A program made the position numbers and the translations under genes. The notes under the pieces were generated by a model. That model made no database searches. It had not been told where the DNA came from and was given only the letters and a program-made list of their open reading frames with translations. A DNA stretch of 64,000 nucleotides from the NCBI RefSeq assembly GCF_003121295.1, contig NZ_PHNC01000029.1, positions 310,001 through 374,000 on the forward strand, in the 5' to 3' direction. Position 1 is the first letter of the stretch, and each line of letters opens with the position of its first letter. This stretch comes from Streptomyces orinoci. GTDB taxonomy: Bacteria > Actinomycetota > Actinomycetes > Streptomycetales > Streptomycetaceae. This document shows positions 8,328-16,408 of this stretch, piece by piece.

Positions 8328-9926
8328 ATGCCTGCCATACGTTCGCGCACAACGTGGGTGACCGGACTCCTCGCATCCGCTGTCGCGGCCAGCCTCATGA
8401 CTGCTGCCCCTGCGAACGCCGTCAATGGCTCGACGGCCAAGGACGGCTCATACCCGTTCATGGTCAAGCTCGACATCGGTAGCGGCGAGCGCAGTTGCTC
8501 CGGTGCCCTGGTCGAGCAGCAGTGGGTGGTCACCGCCGCCAGTTGCTTCGCTGAAAAGCCGACCCAAAGCCTTGAGGTCCCTGCCGGTGCTCCCAAGCTG
8601 AAAACCACCGCCATCATTGGCCGGGCAGACCTCACCCGTGACACCGGTACTGTGGTCGACGTTGTGGAGCTCGTGCCACGCTCCGACCGCGACGTGGTGA
8701 TGGCCAGGCTGGCGAAGCCGGTCATGGGCACCATGCCCGCCGGTGTCAGCACAAGTGCGCCACTCCCGAGCGAGGACCTCTGGGTCGCCGGTTACGGGCG
8801 CACCAAGGACGAGTGGGCGCCCGACCGGATCCACTACGGGAAGTTTGGTGTGGGCTCGGTACAGGGTTCCGACGTCACCCTGACCGGCAAGTCCGACGAT
8901 GCTGTCGTATGCCAGGGTGACACCGGTGGCCCCGCGTTCCGCGAGATCGGCGGACGTTACGAGCTCGTTGGCGTCAACAGCCGCTCCTGGCAGGGAGGTT
9001 GCCTCGGTAGCGAGAGCGAGACCCGCAAGGGTGCTGTCGATGCCCGCGTCGACGACATCGCCGGGTGGATCCAGTCCGTCTCGTCCCGAACGCTCCTGGC
9101 ACGCTCCCAGTGGAAGGACGCGACGTACCTGGCATCCGGGTACTTCACCGGGCCCGACAACGGCAAGCGGCGCATGGACCTGTTCGTCATCTGGAAGGAC
9201 GGCAAGGCCAGCCTCTTCCAGGGTGCCGACCACGACGACCCCAAGCAGCCCTTCTCTGCTGAGCACCAGATCGAGAAGCCGGGCAGCTACTGGACCAGTG
9301 CCCGTGCCATCACGGGCGGCAAGTTCACCGAGAACGGTTCCGATGGCATCACCGTGCGCTGGGCCAACGGAAAGGTGTCGACGTACCTGCACGTGGACCA
9401 GACGGGCGTCCACGACGAGGTCACCCTCCGTGCGGGCGGCGGCGACAACCCGTTCTGGAAGAACGCCCGACTCATCACCGCTGGCCGGTACACAGAGAAC
9501 TCCCTCCGCGACGACCTGCTCGTCATCTGGGAGGACGGCTCGACCTCCATGTACACGGACATCGGCACCAAGGGACTCAGCGGCTGGGTGCAGCTGACCA
9601 AGGCCGACAGCGGCTGGAAGAACGCCGTTCAGATCAGCGCCGGTGAGTTCGCAGGCAAGAAGACTGCCGACCTCGTCATCCGCTGGAACGACGGCCAAAC
9701 CCAGATCTTCCCTGGTGTCGATACTGCCGGCTACCACGGCAGCCGCATCAGCATCCGACCCGTCGGCTCCGCATGGAAGAACGCCGAGATCCTGACCGTG
9801 GGTTCGTTCGTGTCCCGGTCCGACCACCCGAACGACGTCCTGGTTCGGTGGAACGATGGCAACCTGAGCTACTACCCGGGCGTTGACACGGCTGGCACCC
9901 ATGGTGAGGTCCAACTCGTGGGTTGA
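8328..9926 (+). CDS. Secreted trypsin-fold protein with altered catalytic residues and C-terminal beta repeats
   Basis: The 532-residue protein has a signal peptide (VTGLLASAVAASLMTAAPANA) and an S1 trypsin-like domain (about 36-240). The usual TAAHC is TAASC (Ser for catalytic His) and GDSGGP is GDTGGP (Thr for catalytic Ser); the Asp loop RDVVMARL is kept. Disulfide Cys positions remain. It is therefore probably a pseudoprotease. The C-terminal half holds about five 50-residue repeats (W-NA..I..G.FT... D.LVRW.DG..S.Y.GVD..G.H), which resemble FG-GAP/propeller modules. From memory, the same substitutions occur in other Streptomyces members annotated as S1 peptidases. AGAAGG precedes the start. 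Confidence 0.8.
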   Translation: MPAIRSRTTWVTGLLASAVAASLMTAAPANAVNGSTAKDGSYPFMVKLDIGSGERSCSGALVEQQWVVTAASCFAEKPTQSLEVPAGAPKLKTTAIIGRADLTRDTGTVVDVVELVPRSDRDVVMARLAKPVMGTMPAGVSTSAPLPSEDLWVAGYGRTKDEWAPDRIHYGKFGVGSVQGSDVTLTGKSDDAVVCQGDTGGPAFREIGGRYELVGVNSRSWQGGCLGSESETRKGAVDARVDDIAGWIQSVSSRTLLARSQWKDATYLASGYFTGPDNGKRRMDLFVIWKDGKASLFQGADHDDPKQPFSAEHQIEKPGSYWTSARAITGGKFTENGSDGITVRWANGKVSTYLHVDQTGVHDEVTLRAGGGDNPFWKNARLITAGRYTENSLRDDLLVIWEDGSTSMYTDIGTKGLSGWVQLTKADSGWKNAVQISAGEFAGKKTADLVIRWNDGQTQIFPGVDTAGYHGSRISIRPVGSAWKNAEILTVGSFVSRSDHPNDVLVRWNDGNLSYYPGVDTAGTHGEVQLVG

Positions 9927-10029
9927 GCCTGGCAGGTTCCTTATTTCGGCCGTCACCCGCCTTGACGGCGGGCGTGCCCCCACAAGATTGTGGGCAACGA
10001 CTTGGAGCGGTGAGGGCATGGGCTGGGGG

Positions 10030-10320
10030 CGACGTGAACACGTCGCCCTCTTCCATGCCTCCGCCAACCGCGACCCCGAGGTCTTCGACTCCCCCGACAC
10101 CTTCGACATCACCCGCGACCCCAACCCCCACCTGGGCTTCGGCGGCGGCGGCCCGCACTTCTGCCTGGGCAAGTCCCTGGCCATCCTGGAGATGGACCTC
10201 CTCTTCGCCGCCATCGCCGACACCATGCCCGACATCCAACTCGCAGGCGAGCCACGGCGGTTACGGTCGGCATGGCTGAACGGGATCAAGGAGATGCGGG
10301 TGCGGTACGGGGGCGGGTAG
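10030..10320 (+). pseudogene. Cytochrome P450 C-terminal fragment
   Basis: Only the last 95 or so residues of a P450 are present: VALFHASANRDPEVFDSPD, then HLGFGGGGPHFCLGKSLA with the haem-ligating Cys, then PDIQLAGEPRRLRSAWLNGI. The I-helix, ExxR and everything N-terminal are missing, and no ribosome site introduces the fragment. It cannot bind haem as a stable enzyme, so this is a truncated relic. Confidence 0.85.
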
Positions 10321-10343
10321 GGGGGGCTCCCCGAGGGGGCTGA

Positions 10344-11558
10344 TCACTCAGCAGAGGTGAGACCTTGATACGCCTCTCGCAGGTCTGACGCCTCGGGCAG
10401 TTGCCGCGCCTCCACAGCCTTGACGACTTCCAGTGCGCGCCAGTGATTCGACGGGACAACCCGCCCGGACAGCATTGCTTTTTGCGCCGCATCACAGGCT
10501 TCGTCCAGGCGGTCGCCACCAAGAAGCGCCAACGCCAGGTCAATGTTGGCCGACGCCACCCGCCGGGGCCACTTGCGGATGTCATCGGCAGGAGCCAGGC
10601 GGGCAATCACTTCTCTCGCGTACGCTTCTGCGGCTGGATCACCCAGCCACGCGAGCGTTGTCGCCGTGTAGGACAGCAGCTTTCCGGGGTCGTACTGATA
10701 GTGGTGCTCGGTTCCCTTTCGAGGAACGAGAGAGGATGCCATGCGTTGGACCCGGTCAAGGACCGCATAGGTGGCTTTCTCCCCGAGCCGGGCCCTCGAC
10801 CTTCCTTCCTGGGCGGTTGCCTGAATGGCGACTGAACTTCCCGCAGGGGCCAGCGCCTGCGCAGCCTGGGACAGTTCGACCGCACGGGAATAATCGCCGT
10901 CCGTCAGGACACGCCACGCCTCCGTCTCCAGACACCAAGCCTCGATTTCTCGGTGTTCGGCGTGCTGGGCAAGCGTTGCTGCGGTCCGCAGGCGCGCGGT
11001 AGCGGCTTGTTCCTGGCTGAGATCGATATGCAAGGTCGCACCAAAGAGCTGAAACCACCCCCCGACAATGAAGAGCCGGCGTTGTTCCGCAAGGGTCATC
11101 CGCGCATCCATCAAATGCGAGATGTATGCAGAGTGCTTTCGCACGCGCTCCATCAGCTCTTGCGGCGGAGATACCGGATACGCCATCGCCAGATCATCAA
11201 AGGCCTCTTCCAGCCGTCTGAGCGTTTCCGAACCCACGTCACTGGCAGCGACTCTCCGAGCCAACTCCAGGGCCTCGATTTCATCCTCAGTCTCACAGTG
11301 ACCATTTGAGGTCCATGCGACAGGCGAATACGCCGCATTCAAGGCATCCGGAGCCAGCAACTCATCCAGTTCACCGGCTGCGAGGTCCAAAACCTTGATG
11401 ATTTTGGGCCGTTGCCACGGCTGAGGGCCATATTCCCCGCTCTCCCAGCGCTGCACTGTTGAGCGATCCACGCCCACTGCTCCCGCAAAGGCCTCTTGGT
11501 TGTACCCGCACGCCTTCCGGCGTTCCGCGAATCTCCGCCTCCTGCTGAGGCTCGCCAT
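10344..11558 (-). CDS. XRE-family regulator with TPR-like C-terminal domain
   Basis: The 404-residue protein has an N-terminal HTH (residues about 10-65: NQEAFAGAVGVDRSTVQRWE) followed by an all-helical region with TPR-like pairs (ATLAQHAEHREIEAWCLETEAWRVLTDGDYSRAVEL). Such XRE-TPR proteins are abundant in Streptomyces, often bind small-molecule or peptide ligands, and usually sit beside small genes. Here the divergent gene at 11728 starts 169 bp away, so that spacer probably contains the operator. Its target and ligand are unknown. Confidence 0.85.
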   Translation of the reverse strand: MASLSRRRRFAERRKACGYNQEAFAGAVGVDRSTVQRWESGEYGPQPWQRPKIIKVLDLAAGELDELLAPDALNAAYSPVAWTSNGHCETEDEIEALELARRVAASDVGSETLRRLEEAFDDLAMAYPVSPPQELMERVRKHSAYISHLMDARMTLAEQRRLFIVGGWFQLFGATLHIDLSQEQAATARLRTAATLAQHAEHREIEAWCLETEAWRVLTDGDYSRAVELSQAAQALAPAGSSVAIQATAQEGRSRARLGEKATYAVLDRVQRMASSLVPRKGTEHHYQYDPGKLLSYTATTLAWLGDPAAEAYAREVIARLAPADDIRKWPRRVASANIDLALALLGGDRLDEACDAAQKAMLSGRVVPSNHWRALEVVKAVEARQLPEASDLREAYQGLTSAE

Positions 11559-11727
11559 GTTGGACCGTCCCTCCGCCGTTCGGACGCCACCGCCCTGGTC
11601 AGCGTAGCCAGTGCGGCAGGGCTGCGGCCCGACTGCGGCCTTTCTGCCGTGGCAGACCCCAACGCGGCGCGCTTACCTGTCGGTTGAGCCCGGCAACCGG
11701 GCGCACGTCGTGAGGAGTGAGCGGGAG

Positions 11728-11934
11728 ATGAGCAGCAACGTTGCAACGCTCGTGGGTGAGCTGGTCAACGACGAGGCGACGGGGCGCATAGGCGTCCTCA
11801 CGGCACTTGACGACGAGTGGACCGACCCCGCCGCGCCGCGCCACCAGCGCCGGGTACAGCGGGTCGCGTTCATCAGGCCCGTGGGTGGCGGCCGGGAGTG
11901 GACGACGCACCCGGAACTCGTGAGGCAGGCATGA
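11728..11934 (+). CDS. Small hypothetical protein divergent from XRE regulator
   Basis: This 68-residue soluble protein (MSSNVATLVGELVNDEATGR...) starts at an ATG preceded by GAGGAG. It resembles the short acidic partner proteins that sit beside XRE-type regulators in Streptomyces, but I recognise no family. Position suggests control by the divergent regulator at 10344-11558. Confidence 0.6.
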   Translation: MSSNVATLVGELVNDEATGRIGVLTALDDEWTDPAAPRHQRRVQRVAFIRPVGGGREWTTHPELVRQA

Positions 11935-12084
11935 TGCGCACTGTGGCCTTCATCGGCATCGCCCTATCGGCAACCCATTGAGACTCCCGCCCCCTTGCTT
12001 GACGGCTCGGTTCCGCCTGCGCCACGGCGGGAGAAGACGGCAAGGGGGTGGGCACAGACCCGCCCAACGAGAGCGGGACCACAT

Positions 12085-12117
12085 ATGCGCACAACCGAAA
12101 AGGAGAGTGCGAAGTGA
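12085..12117 (+). other. Possible 10-codon leader peptide
   Basis: An ATG opens a 10-residue frame (MRTTEKESAK) whose TGA overlaps the GTG start of the next gene (GTGA). The internal AAGGAGAG of this frame is the ribosome site of the downstream gene. It could couple translation; it may also be chance. Confidence 0.25.
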
Positions 12118-12698
12118 ACGCCACACCTTCCCTGCCCGCACCTGAAAAGGTGGCGGGGCGAGCACAGGAGATCCTGTCGGCCATTCTGGCCGACCCGGAG
12201 TTCGATGCCTTCGCCGCTGCGTCCCTCAAGTACGACGAGGACTGGTCGTGCTTCGCCGGCGCCCCCGTCATCAGCAGGTACAACCAGGAAGCGGACAAGA
12301 CCCCGCTTCTCAACGAGGGCCTTCGTGCCCTCTCCCTCAAGGCGGCTGTCTTCGAGATGACCGGCGACGAGCAGGCATCGGAGATTCCCATCGCGATTCC
12401 GGTGGACGAGATGACCCACGCAATGATCGCGCAACCGCGCCTGCTCGCACGCATCACACAGCGGGCCGGCATTCAGGTCATCCACCAGACCGACCAGGAG
12501 CACACGGACTACCAGACCGGCGACTACACACACCAGGCGTACAAGCTCGCATGGGGTGATCCACCTGAGCGCTACTGGATCGATCACGAAGAAGCACAGC
12601 GACGGCTGGACATCCTCCGCGAGAAGTACGAGGCTGCGGGCTTCCTGAACATGGGGCAAGCCCACGTCATCGACTTCGGGGAACTGGTCGCCGCGTAG
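12114..12698 (+). CDS. Hypothetical protein
   Basis: This 194-residue soluble protein starts at GTG with AAGGAGAG upstream. It is acidic and helical (AGRAQEILSAILADPEFDAF...) with a His/Gln/Tyr-rich middle (IHQTDQEHTDYQTGDYTHQAYK). I do not recognise a family. An insertion sequence begins 6 bp after its stop, so any gene that followed in the same operon has been separated from it. Confidence 0.6.
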   Translation: MNATPSLPAPEKVAGRAQEILSAILADPEFDAFAAASLKYDEDWSCFAGAPVISRYNQEADKTPLLNEGLRALSLKAAVFEMTGDEQASEIPIAIPVDEMTHAMIAQPRLLARITQRAGIQVIHQTDQEHTDYQTGDYTHQAYKLAWGDPPERYWIDHEEAQRRLDILREKYEAAGFLNMGQAHVIDFGELVAA

Positions 12699-12704
12699 CG
12701 ACTA

Positions 12705-13687
12705 GGCAGTGTCTGATGGCTCTTGCCTGTGCGGTGGATCTGTCGCCGTTGCGGGCAGGAGCCTTGCATGGTGCGGCGGCATGAACTGACCAACGCTCAA
12801 TGGGAACGTATCGCTCCGCTGCTGCCTGAAGTAGGTGGGCCGGGTGGGCGGTGGGCCGATCACCGCACGGTGGTCAACGGAGTGCTCTACCGAACCCGGA
12901 CCGGGATTCCCTGGCGTGACCTGCCCGAACGCTACGGTCCCTGGCAGACCGTGTACGAGCGCCACCGCCGCTGGTCGGCCGACGGCACCTGGTCGAAGAT
13001 CCTGCGCGCACTGCAAGCAGACGCCGACGCCACCGCCCGGGATGCGGACGGCTCCTGGGCCGTCAACGCCGATTCCACCACCTGCCGGGCCCACCAGCAC
13101 GCGGCCGGGGCACCCCGCCGGCCCCCGGCCGACCACCCGCAAAAAGGGGCGGCGCCCGTGAGGATGCGGAGGGGCGTGAGGCCCTGGGACGCTCCCGGGG
13201 CGGACTGACCTGCAAGGTCCACCTGCTGGCCGACGACCGCTGCCGGCCCCTGGTCTGGCTGACCTCACCCGGCCAGCGCGGGGACAGCCCCATGTTCATC
13301 CCGCTGATGCAGGCCCTGAACGTGGCACGCACCGGGACCGGGCGCCCGCGCACCCGCCCGGACCGGGCCCGCGGCGACAAGGCCTACTCCAGCCGCGCCA
13401 ACCGCAGTTACCTGCGACAACGCCATATCAAGGCCACGATCGCCGAACCGGACGACCAGCGGGCCAACCGCCTCCGGCGAGGCCGGGCCGGAGGACGCCC
13501 TCCGGCCTTCGACCAGGCCCAGTACCGCCTTCGCAACACCGTGGAACGCTGCGTCAGCAAACTGAAACAGCACCGGGCCGTCGCGACCAGATACGACAAA
13601 CGCGACTACATCTTCCACGGCACTCTGGCCACCGCAGCCATCGTGATCTGGCTCCGCGACCTCACCAAAGAGCCATCAGACACTGCC
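12705..13687 (+). mobile_element. IS5-family insertion sequence with 20-bp terminal inverted repeats
   Basis: The ends are perfect 20-bp inverted repeats (ggcagtgtctgatggctctt at 12705-12724 and its complement at 13668-13687). CTAG is present at both borders (12702-12705 and 13687-13690); because it is palindromic, the exact target duplication (TA or CTAG) cannot be decided. The element encodes one transposase in two frames. It is about 0.98 kb, the usual size for this group, and looks intact, so it may still be active. Confidence 0.88.
12768..13208 (+). CDS. IS5-family transposase, first frame
   Basis: This 146-residue N-terminal product has the helical start WERIAPLLPEVGG and the DUF4096-like domain (VVNGVLYRTRTGIPWRDLPERYGPWQTVYERHRRW). 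The first catalytic Asp is in NADSTTCRAHQHAAG near residue 100. The frame after 13145 is out of phase with the family, and continuity requires a -1 shift at the caaaaagggg run (13140-13149). ATG at 12768 has GGCAGGAG upstream. Confidence 0.85.
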   Translation: MVRRHELTNAQWERIAPLLPEVGGPGGRWADHRTVVNGVLYRTRTGIPWRDLPERYGPWQTVYERHRRWSADGTWSKILRALQADADATARDADGSWAVNADSTTCRAHQHAAGAPRRPPADHPQKGAAPVRMRRGVRPWDAPGAD

Positions 13688-13690
13688 TAG
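13142..13690 (+). CDS. IS5-family transposase, second frame (reached by -1 frameshift)
   Basis: The -1 frame continues family homology: GRSRGGLTCKVHLLADD, then RGDKAYSSRANRSYLR (second catalytic Asp) and NTVERCVSKLKQHRAVATRY (catalytic Glu). Fusion with the first frame at the A5G4 run gives a normal-length DDE transposase. The stop TAG (13688-13690) lies in the CTAG target sequence just outside the inverted repeat, so the element borrows its stop codon from the target. Confidence 0.82.
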   Translation, partial: KRGGAREDAEGREALGRSRGGLTCKVHLLADDRCRPLVWLTSPGQRGDSPMFIPLMQALNVARTGTGRPRTRPDRARGDKAYSSRANRSYLRQRHIKATIAEPDDQRANRLRRGRAGGRPPAFDQAQYRLRNTVERCVSKLKQHRAVATRYDKRDYIFHGTLATAAIVIWLRDLTKEPSDTA

Positions 13691-13866
13691 CTGAGTGCGC
13701 GGCGCAGCGCCGCGATGACGTCAACGTCCGGGAAGACGCGGGGAACCTCGACGGTGGCCTGCTCGATGAGCCCTTCGAGCAGTATCGGCGCTGCGCTATG
13801 CAGCAGTTCGCGCAAATACGGCACCAACTCGGCTTCGCTGGCAGGCCATTCGATCTCTGTCGTCAA
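13687..13866 (-). CDS. Small hypothetical protein abutting the IS
   Basis: This 59-residue acidic protein (TTEIEWPASEAELVPYLREL...) starts at TTG overlapping the TGA of the upstream gene by 3 bp, which implies coupling. Its TAG stop is formed by the same CTAG target sequence that ends the transposase on the other strand. Because CTAG existed before insertion, the reading frame was probably not shortened. No family recognised. Confidence 0.5.
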   Translation of the reverse strand: MTTEIEWPASEAELVPYLRELLHSAAPILLEGLIEQATVEVPRVFPDVDVIAALRRALS

Positions 13867-14090
13867 CGAGGCGTTTTCGCTCTGTACCGCCCGGCCGGAA
13901 TCCCGACCTTCTCCGGGTGGACGCAGACCGGGACCCCCCCAGCGGTGTAACGGTGGCCATCCGCAGGGTTGAACGGGCACTCCTTCGTCGGCCGCTCGAA
14001 CACGTCGAACTCGCCAAGAGGGAAGCGGCGTGAAGGGCAGATACCGCACGTCGAGTGCTCTGCGTCGGCGCTCACAAATGGCTCAGCCAT
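13863..14090 (-). CDS. Small Cys-containing hypothetical protein
   Basis: A 75-residue protein with C-GIC (STCGICPSRR), then ECPFN and VCVHPEK, a spacing compatible with a small metal site. It heads a two-gene minus-strand operon with the overlapping 59-residue gene. I do not know its function; the start is the first ATG giving the Cys-rich region in full. Confidence 0.5.
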   Translation of the reverse strand: MAEPFVSADAEHSTCGICPSRRFPLGEFDVFERPTKECPFNPADGHRYTAGGVPVCVHPEKVGIPAGRYRAKTPR

Positions 14091-14537
14091 GAGCCGAGCG
14101 TAACCCCGCCCACTACGCGGTCCGTCCCACACGAACAGACATGCCCAGGCCCCTGCCCGGTCGGCCCTTGAGGCCCAACAGCCGGGCGGACCGTACCGCC
14201 GCAGCTTCGACCGCTCCGGGCTCACCGTGGACGGCGACGGCGGGCCCGGCCGCCGGACAAGCCCATACGCAGAAGCCCTTCAGCAGCTGGCAGCAGGCCA
14301 CAGAAAACGTCAGTCTCACTAACCCCCAGACGCCCCAACTACCCATAGACGCCCCAGAATTGGTCCGTACCCAACCCCTTGTCTTGGGCCATCCGCACAC
14401 TTACTCTCGGGTACACCTTTCTGGGGCGGCATGTTCGCACAACGCACGTTCGGCCGCATCGAACCCCTGATGCGGCAATTGCAACCGGCATGCCGCTGGG
14501 CCGCGTTGTCGCACCGCTCATCAAGGGGACGGACGAG
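14091..14537. other. Intergenic region upstream of DUF6230 operon
   Basis: A 447-bp stretch without a convincing gene. Overlapping frames on both strands lack ribosome sites and normal composition. It must contain promoters for the divergent small-gene operon (left) and the DUF6230 operon (right); I cannot place -10/-35 elements with confidence. Confidence 0.45.
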
Positions 14538-15158
14538 ATGAAAGACGCTCAGGGCAGAGAAGTGACGGGTCGCGTCAGATGGCGGAAGTTCGCCGTGCTG
14601 GCGGTGCCGGGGTTCGCGGCGACGGCCGCGTTGGCCGTGGCGCTGGCACAAGGGGCGCTGGCGGCCTCGTTCGCCGTGTCGGGGCAGGAGTTCAAGGTCA
14701 CCGCGAAGAGCCTGGACGGCGACGGCTTCGTCCAGTACGGCGGCGTGGACCGGACGGTGCGCAAGGAGCTCGTACCGGTGGCCGTCACCGCCATCAAGCA
14801 CGCCAAGCTCACCGACATGTGCCAGTCGGTGGTGACCCACCTGGGCCCGCTCGGCGACATCACGCTCAAGCTGCACGCGGGCGGGGGCGGCAAGCCCGCC
14901 GAGGCCACCGATCTGTTCGTGGATGCCACCCAGCTCTCCGGTGACGCCTCCTTCGACGACCTCCAGCTCGGCCAGGACGCGTCCACCCTCAACAAGGGGC
15001 CCAAGACCGCCCAGGGCATGCAGGACGCCTTCGGCCAGCAGTCCACCCATGTGAGCATCACCGGCCTGCACCAGACAGCCCGGGCCACCAACGCCGGTAA
15101 GTTCACCCTCGCCGGGCTGAGTCTGAACCTGTCCAAGGGCGCCGACGAGTGCAAGTAA
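14538..15158 (+). CDS. DUF6230-like exported protein
   Basis: The 206-residue protein has one N-terminal hydrophobic segment (WRKFAVLAVPGFAATAALAVALAQGALA), then a secreted beta-rich domain (SFAVSGQEFKVTAKSLDGDGFVQYGG) with Cys residues in DMCQSVVTH and at the C-terminus (ADECK). It matches my memory of DUF6230 proteins, which in Streptomyces are followed by a DUF6114 membrane protein as here. ATG 14538 follows a GGGGACGGACGAG site. The function of the family is not known to me. Confidence 0.7.
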   Translation: MKDAQGREVTGRVRWRKFAVLAVPGFAATAALAVALAQGALAASFAVSGQEFKVTAKSLDGDGFVQYGGVDRTVRKELVPVAVTAIKHAKLTDMCQSVVTHLGPLGDITLKLHAGGGGKPAEATDLFVDATQLSGDASFDDLQLGQDASTLNKGPKTAQGMQDAFGQQSTHVSITGLHQTARATNAGKFTLAGLSLNLSKGADECK

Positions 15159-15658
15159 GCGCTGCCCCGGCCCACGGGCGGCGTCATCCATGGCGGGCCT
15201 GGCGGCAGTGGCGCAAGGGACGCCCCTTCTGGGGCGGGCTGTTCGCGGTCTTCGCGGGTACGGAGATCTGCTCACTGCCGCTGGCACCGCTGAAGATCAT
15301 GCTCGCTCAGGGGATCGCCGGCATTCCCTCGGTCCTTATGGGACTGGTGATGATCCTGATGGGCCTGAGCGCCTGGTTCGCCCCCGGCTACCGGGTGTTC
15401 GCCGGGATCGTCACCGTGATGTGCGCGGCCGCCGCACTGGTGATGTCCAACCTGGGCGGCTTTCTGATCGGCACCCTGCTGGGCGTGATCGGCGGCAGCA
15501 TGATCTTCGCCTGGCAGCCGTACCCTCCGCCGGAAGCCCAACCCGAAGGACCCGCACCCGGCCCCACCGGCCCCATTGAACAAGCACCGGACGACGACCG
15601 GCCCACGGCCAGTACGCAACACCCACAGCAGCAACTTCCCCCCAAGGAGTCGCAATGA
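15149..15658 (+). CDS. DUF6114-like membrane protein
   Basis: The 169-residue protein has four predicted membrane segments (FWGGLFAVFAGTEICSLPL, MLAQGIAGIPSVLMGLVMIL, VFAGIVTVMCAAAALVM and LGGFLIGTLLGVIGGSMIF) and a Pro/Gln-rich cytoplasmic tail. GTG at 15149 overlaps the end of the DUF6230 gene, indicating coupling. It is probably a partner of the two exported proteins encoded on either side; the exact start is uncertain. Confidence 0.7.
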   Translation: MQVSAAPAHGRRHPWRAWRQWRKGRPFWGGLFAVFAGTEICSLPLAPLKIMLAQGIAGIPSVLMGLVMILMGLSAWFAPGYRVFAGIVTVMCAAAALVMSNLGGFLIGTLLGVIGGSMIFAWQPYPPPEAQPEGPAPGPTGPIEQAPDDDRPTASTQHPQQQLPPKESQ

Positions 15659-16341
15659 TGAGTGTGCACAGATCCCGCACCCGCGCCCTGCTCGCCACCG
15701 GCGCCGGACTGGCCGTCACCGCCGCGCTCACCCTGGCGGGCACCGCCAACGCCCGTACCGCCGACGCCGCTTCGACGACCGTCGGACCGGCCGGGCACTC
15801 CTTCGCCGCCACCCTCAATGGCACGGCCACCTTCACTGCCGGAAGCGTCACCGTCACCTGTAACACCTCCAGCACCGCGCCGGTCAGCGGCAGCAGCAAC
15901 AACCAGATACCGGCGGCGCCGGGCAACAGCAACTCGGCCGGTCCGGTGGCCAGTTCGCTCAATCCACCGGTCTACTCCGACTGTTCCACCAATGTGCCCG
16001 GTGTGGATGCCTCGGTGACCACCTCCGGCACCTGGGGCATCTCCGTCCAGAACGGACCCTCGATCACCGCCACCTTCACCATGCCGTCCGGCAGCTTTGT
16101 GCTCCAGACCACCGGCCTGGCCACCTGCACGGTGACCGCGGCGCCGAGCGGACCGGCCAGCTTCGACTCGACGTTCACCAATGGCACGCCCTCGCAGATC
16201 AGCGTCTCCAACGCCACCATCCCGGTGTCCGTCACCGGCGGCTTCGGCTGCCCGACCGCGGCCACCACCTCGACCTTCAACGCGGTCTATGACGTCACGG
16301 ATGTCACCGATCCCTCGCAGCAGATCACAGTGGGCAGCTGA
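15655..16341 (+). CDS. Secreted Thr/Ser-rich protein, third gene of DUF6230 operon
   Basis: The protein has a typical signal peptide (RALLATGAGLAVTAALTLAGTANA) and a 190-residue beta-rich mature part full of Thr, Ser and Val with paired Cys residues. AAGGAG sits 5 bp before the first of two ATGs (15655, 15658), and the start overlaps the preceding stop. The operon context suggests a surface-exposed partner of the neighbouring proteins. No family recognised with confidence. Confidence 0.65.
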   Translation: MMSVHRSRTRALLATGAGLAVTAALTLAGTANARTADAASTTVGPAGHSFAATLNGTATFTAGSVTVTCNTSSTAPVSGSSNNQIPAAPGNSNSAGPVASSLNPPVYSDCSTNVPGVDASVTTSGTWGISVQNGPSITATFTMPSGSFVLQTTGLATCTVTAAPSGPASFDSTFTNGTPSQISVSNATIPVSVTGGFGCPTAATTSTFNAVYDVTDVTDPSQQITVGS

Positions 16342-16408
16342 CGCCCAACCGCCGCGGCCAGGGCCCCGGTTGGCCGTTCAGCGGCCGGCCGGGGCCCGTA
16401 CACACGTC

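Noticed and set aside
10030..10320. Start of a secondary-metabolite cluster with a P450
   Set aside because: Only the last third of one P450 is present and no biosynthetic genes are adjacent.
14141..14470. Plus-strand frame of 109 codons in the spacer before DUF6230
   Set aside because: No ribosome site, Pro/Thr-rich composition and no conserved pattern; the opposite frame is equally open.
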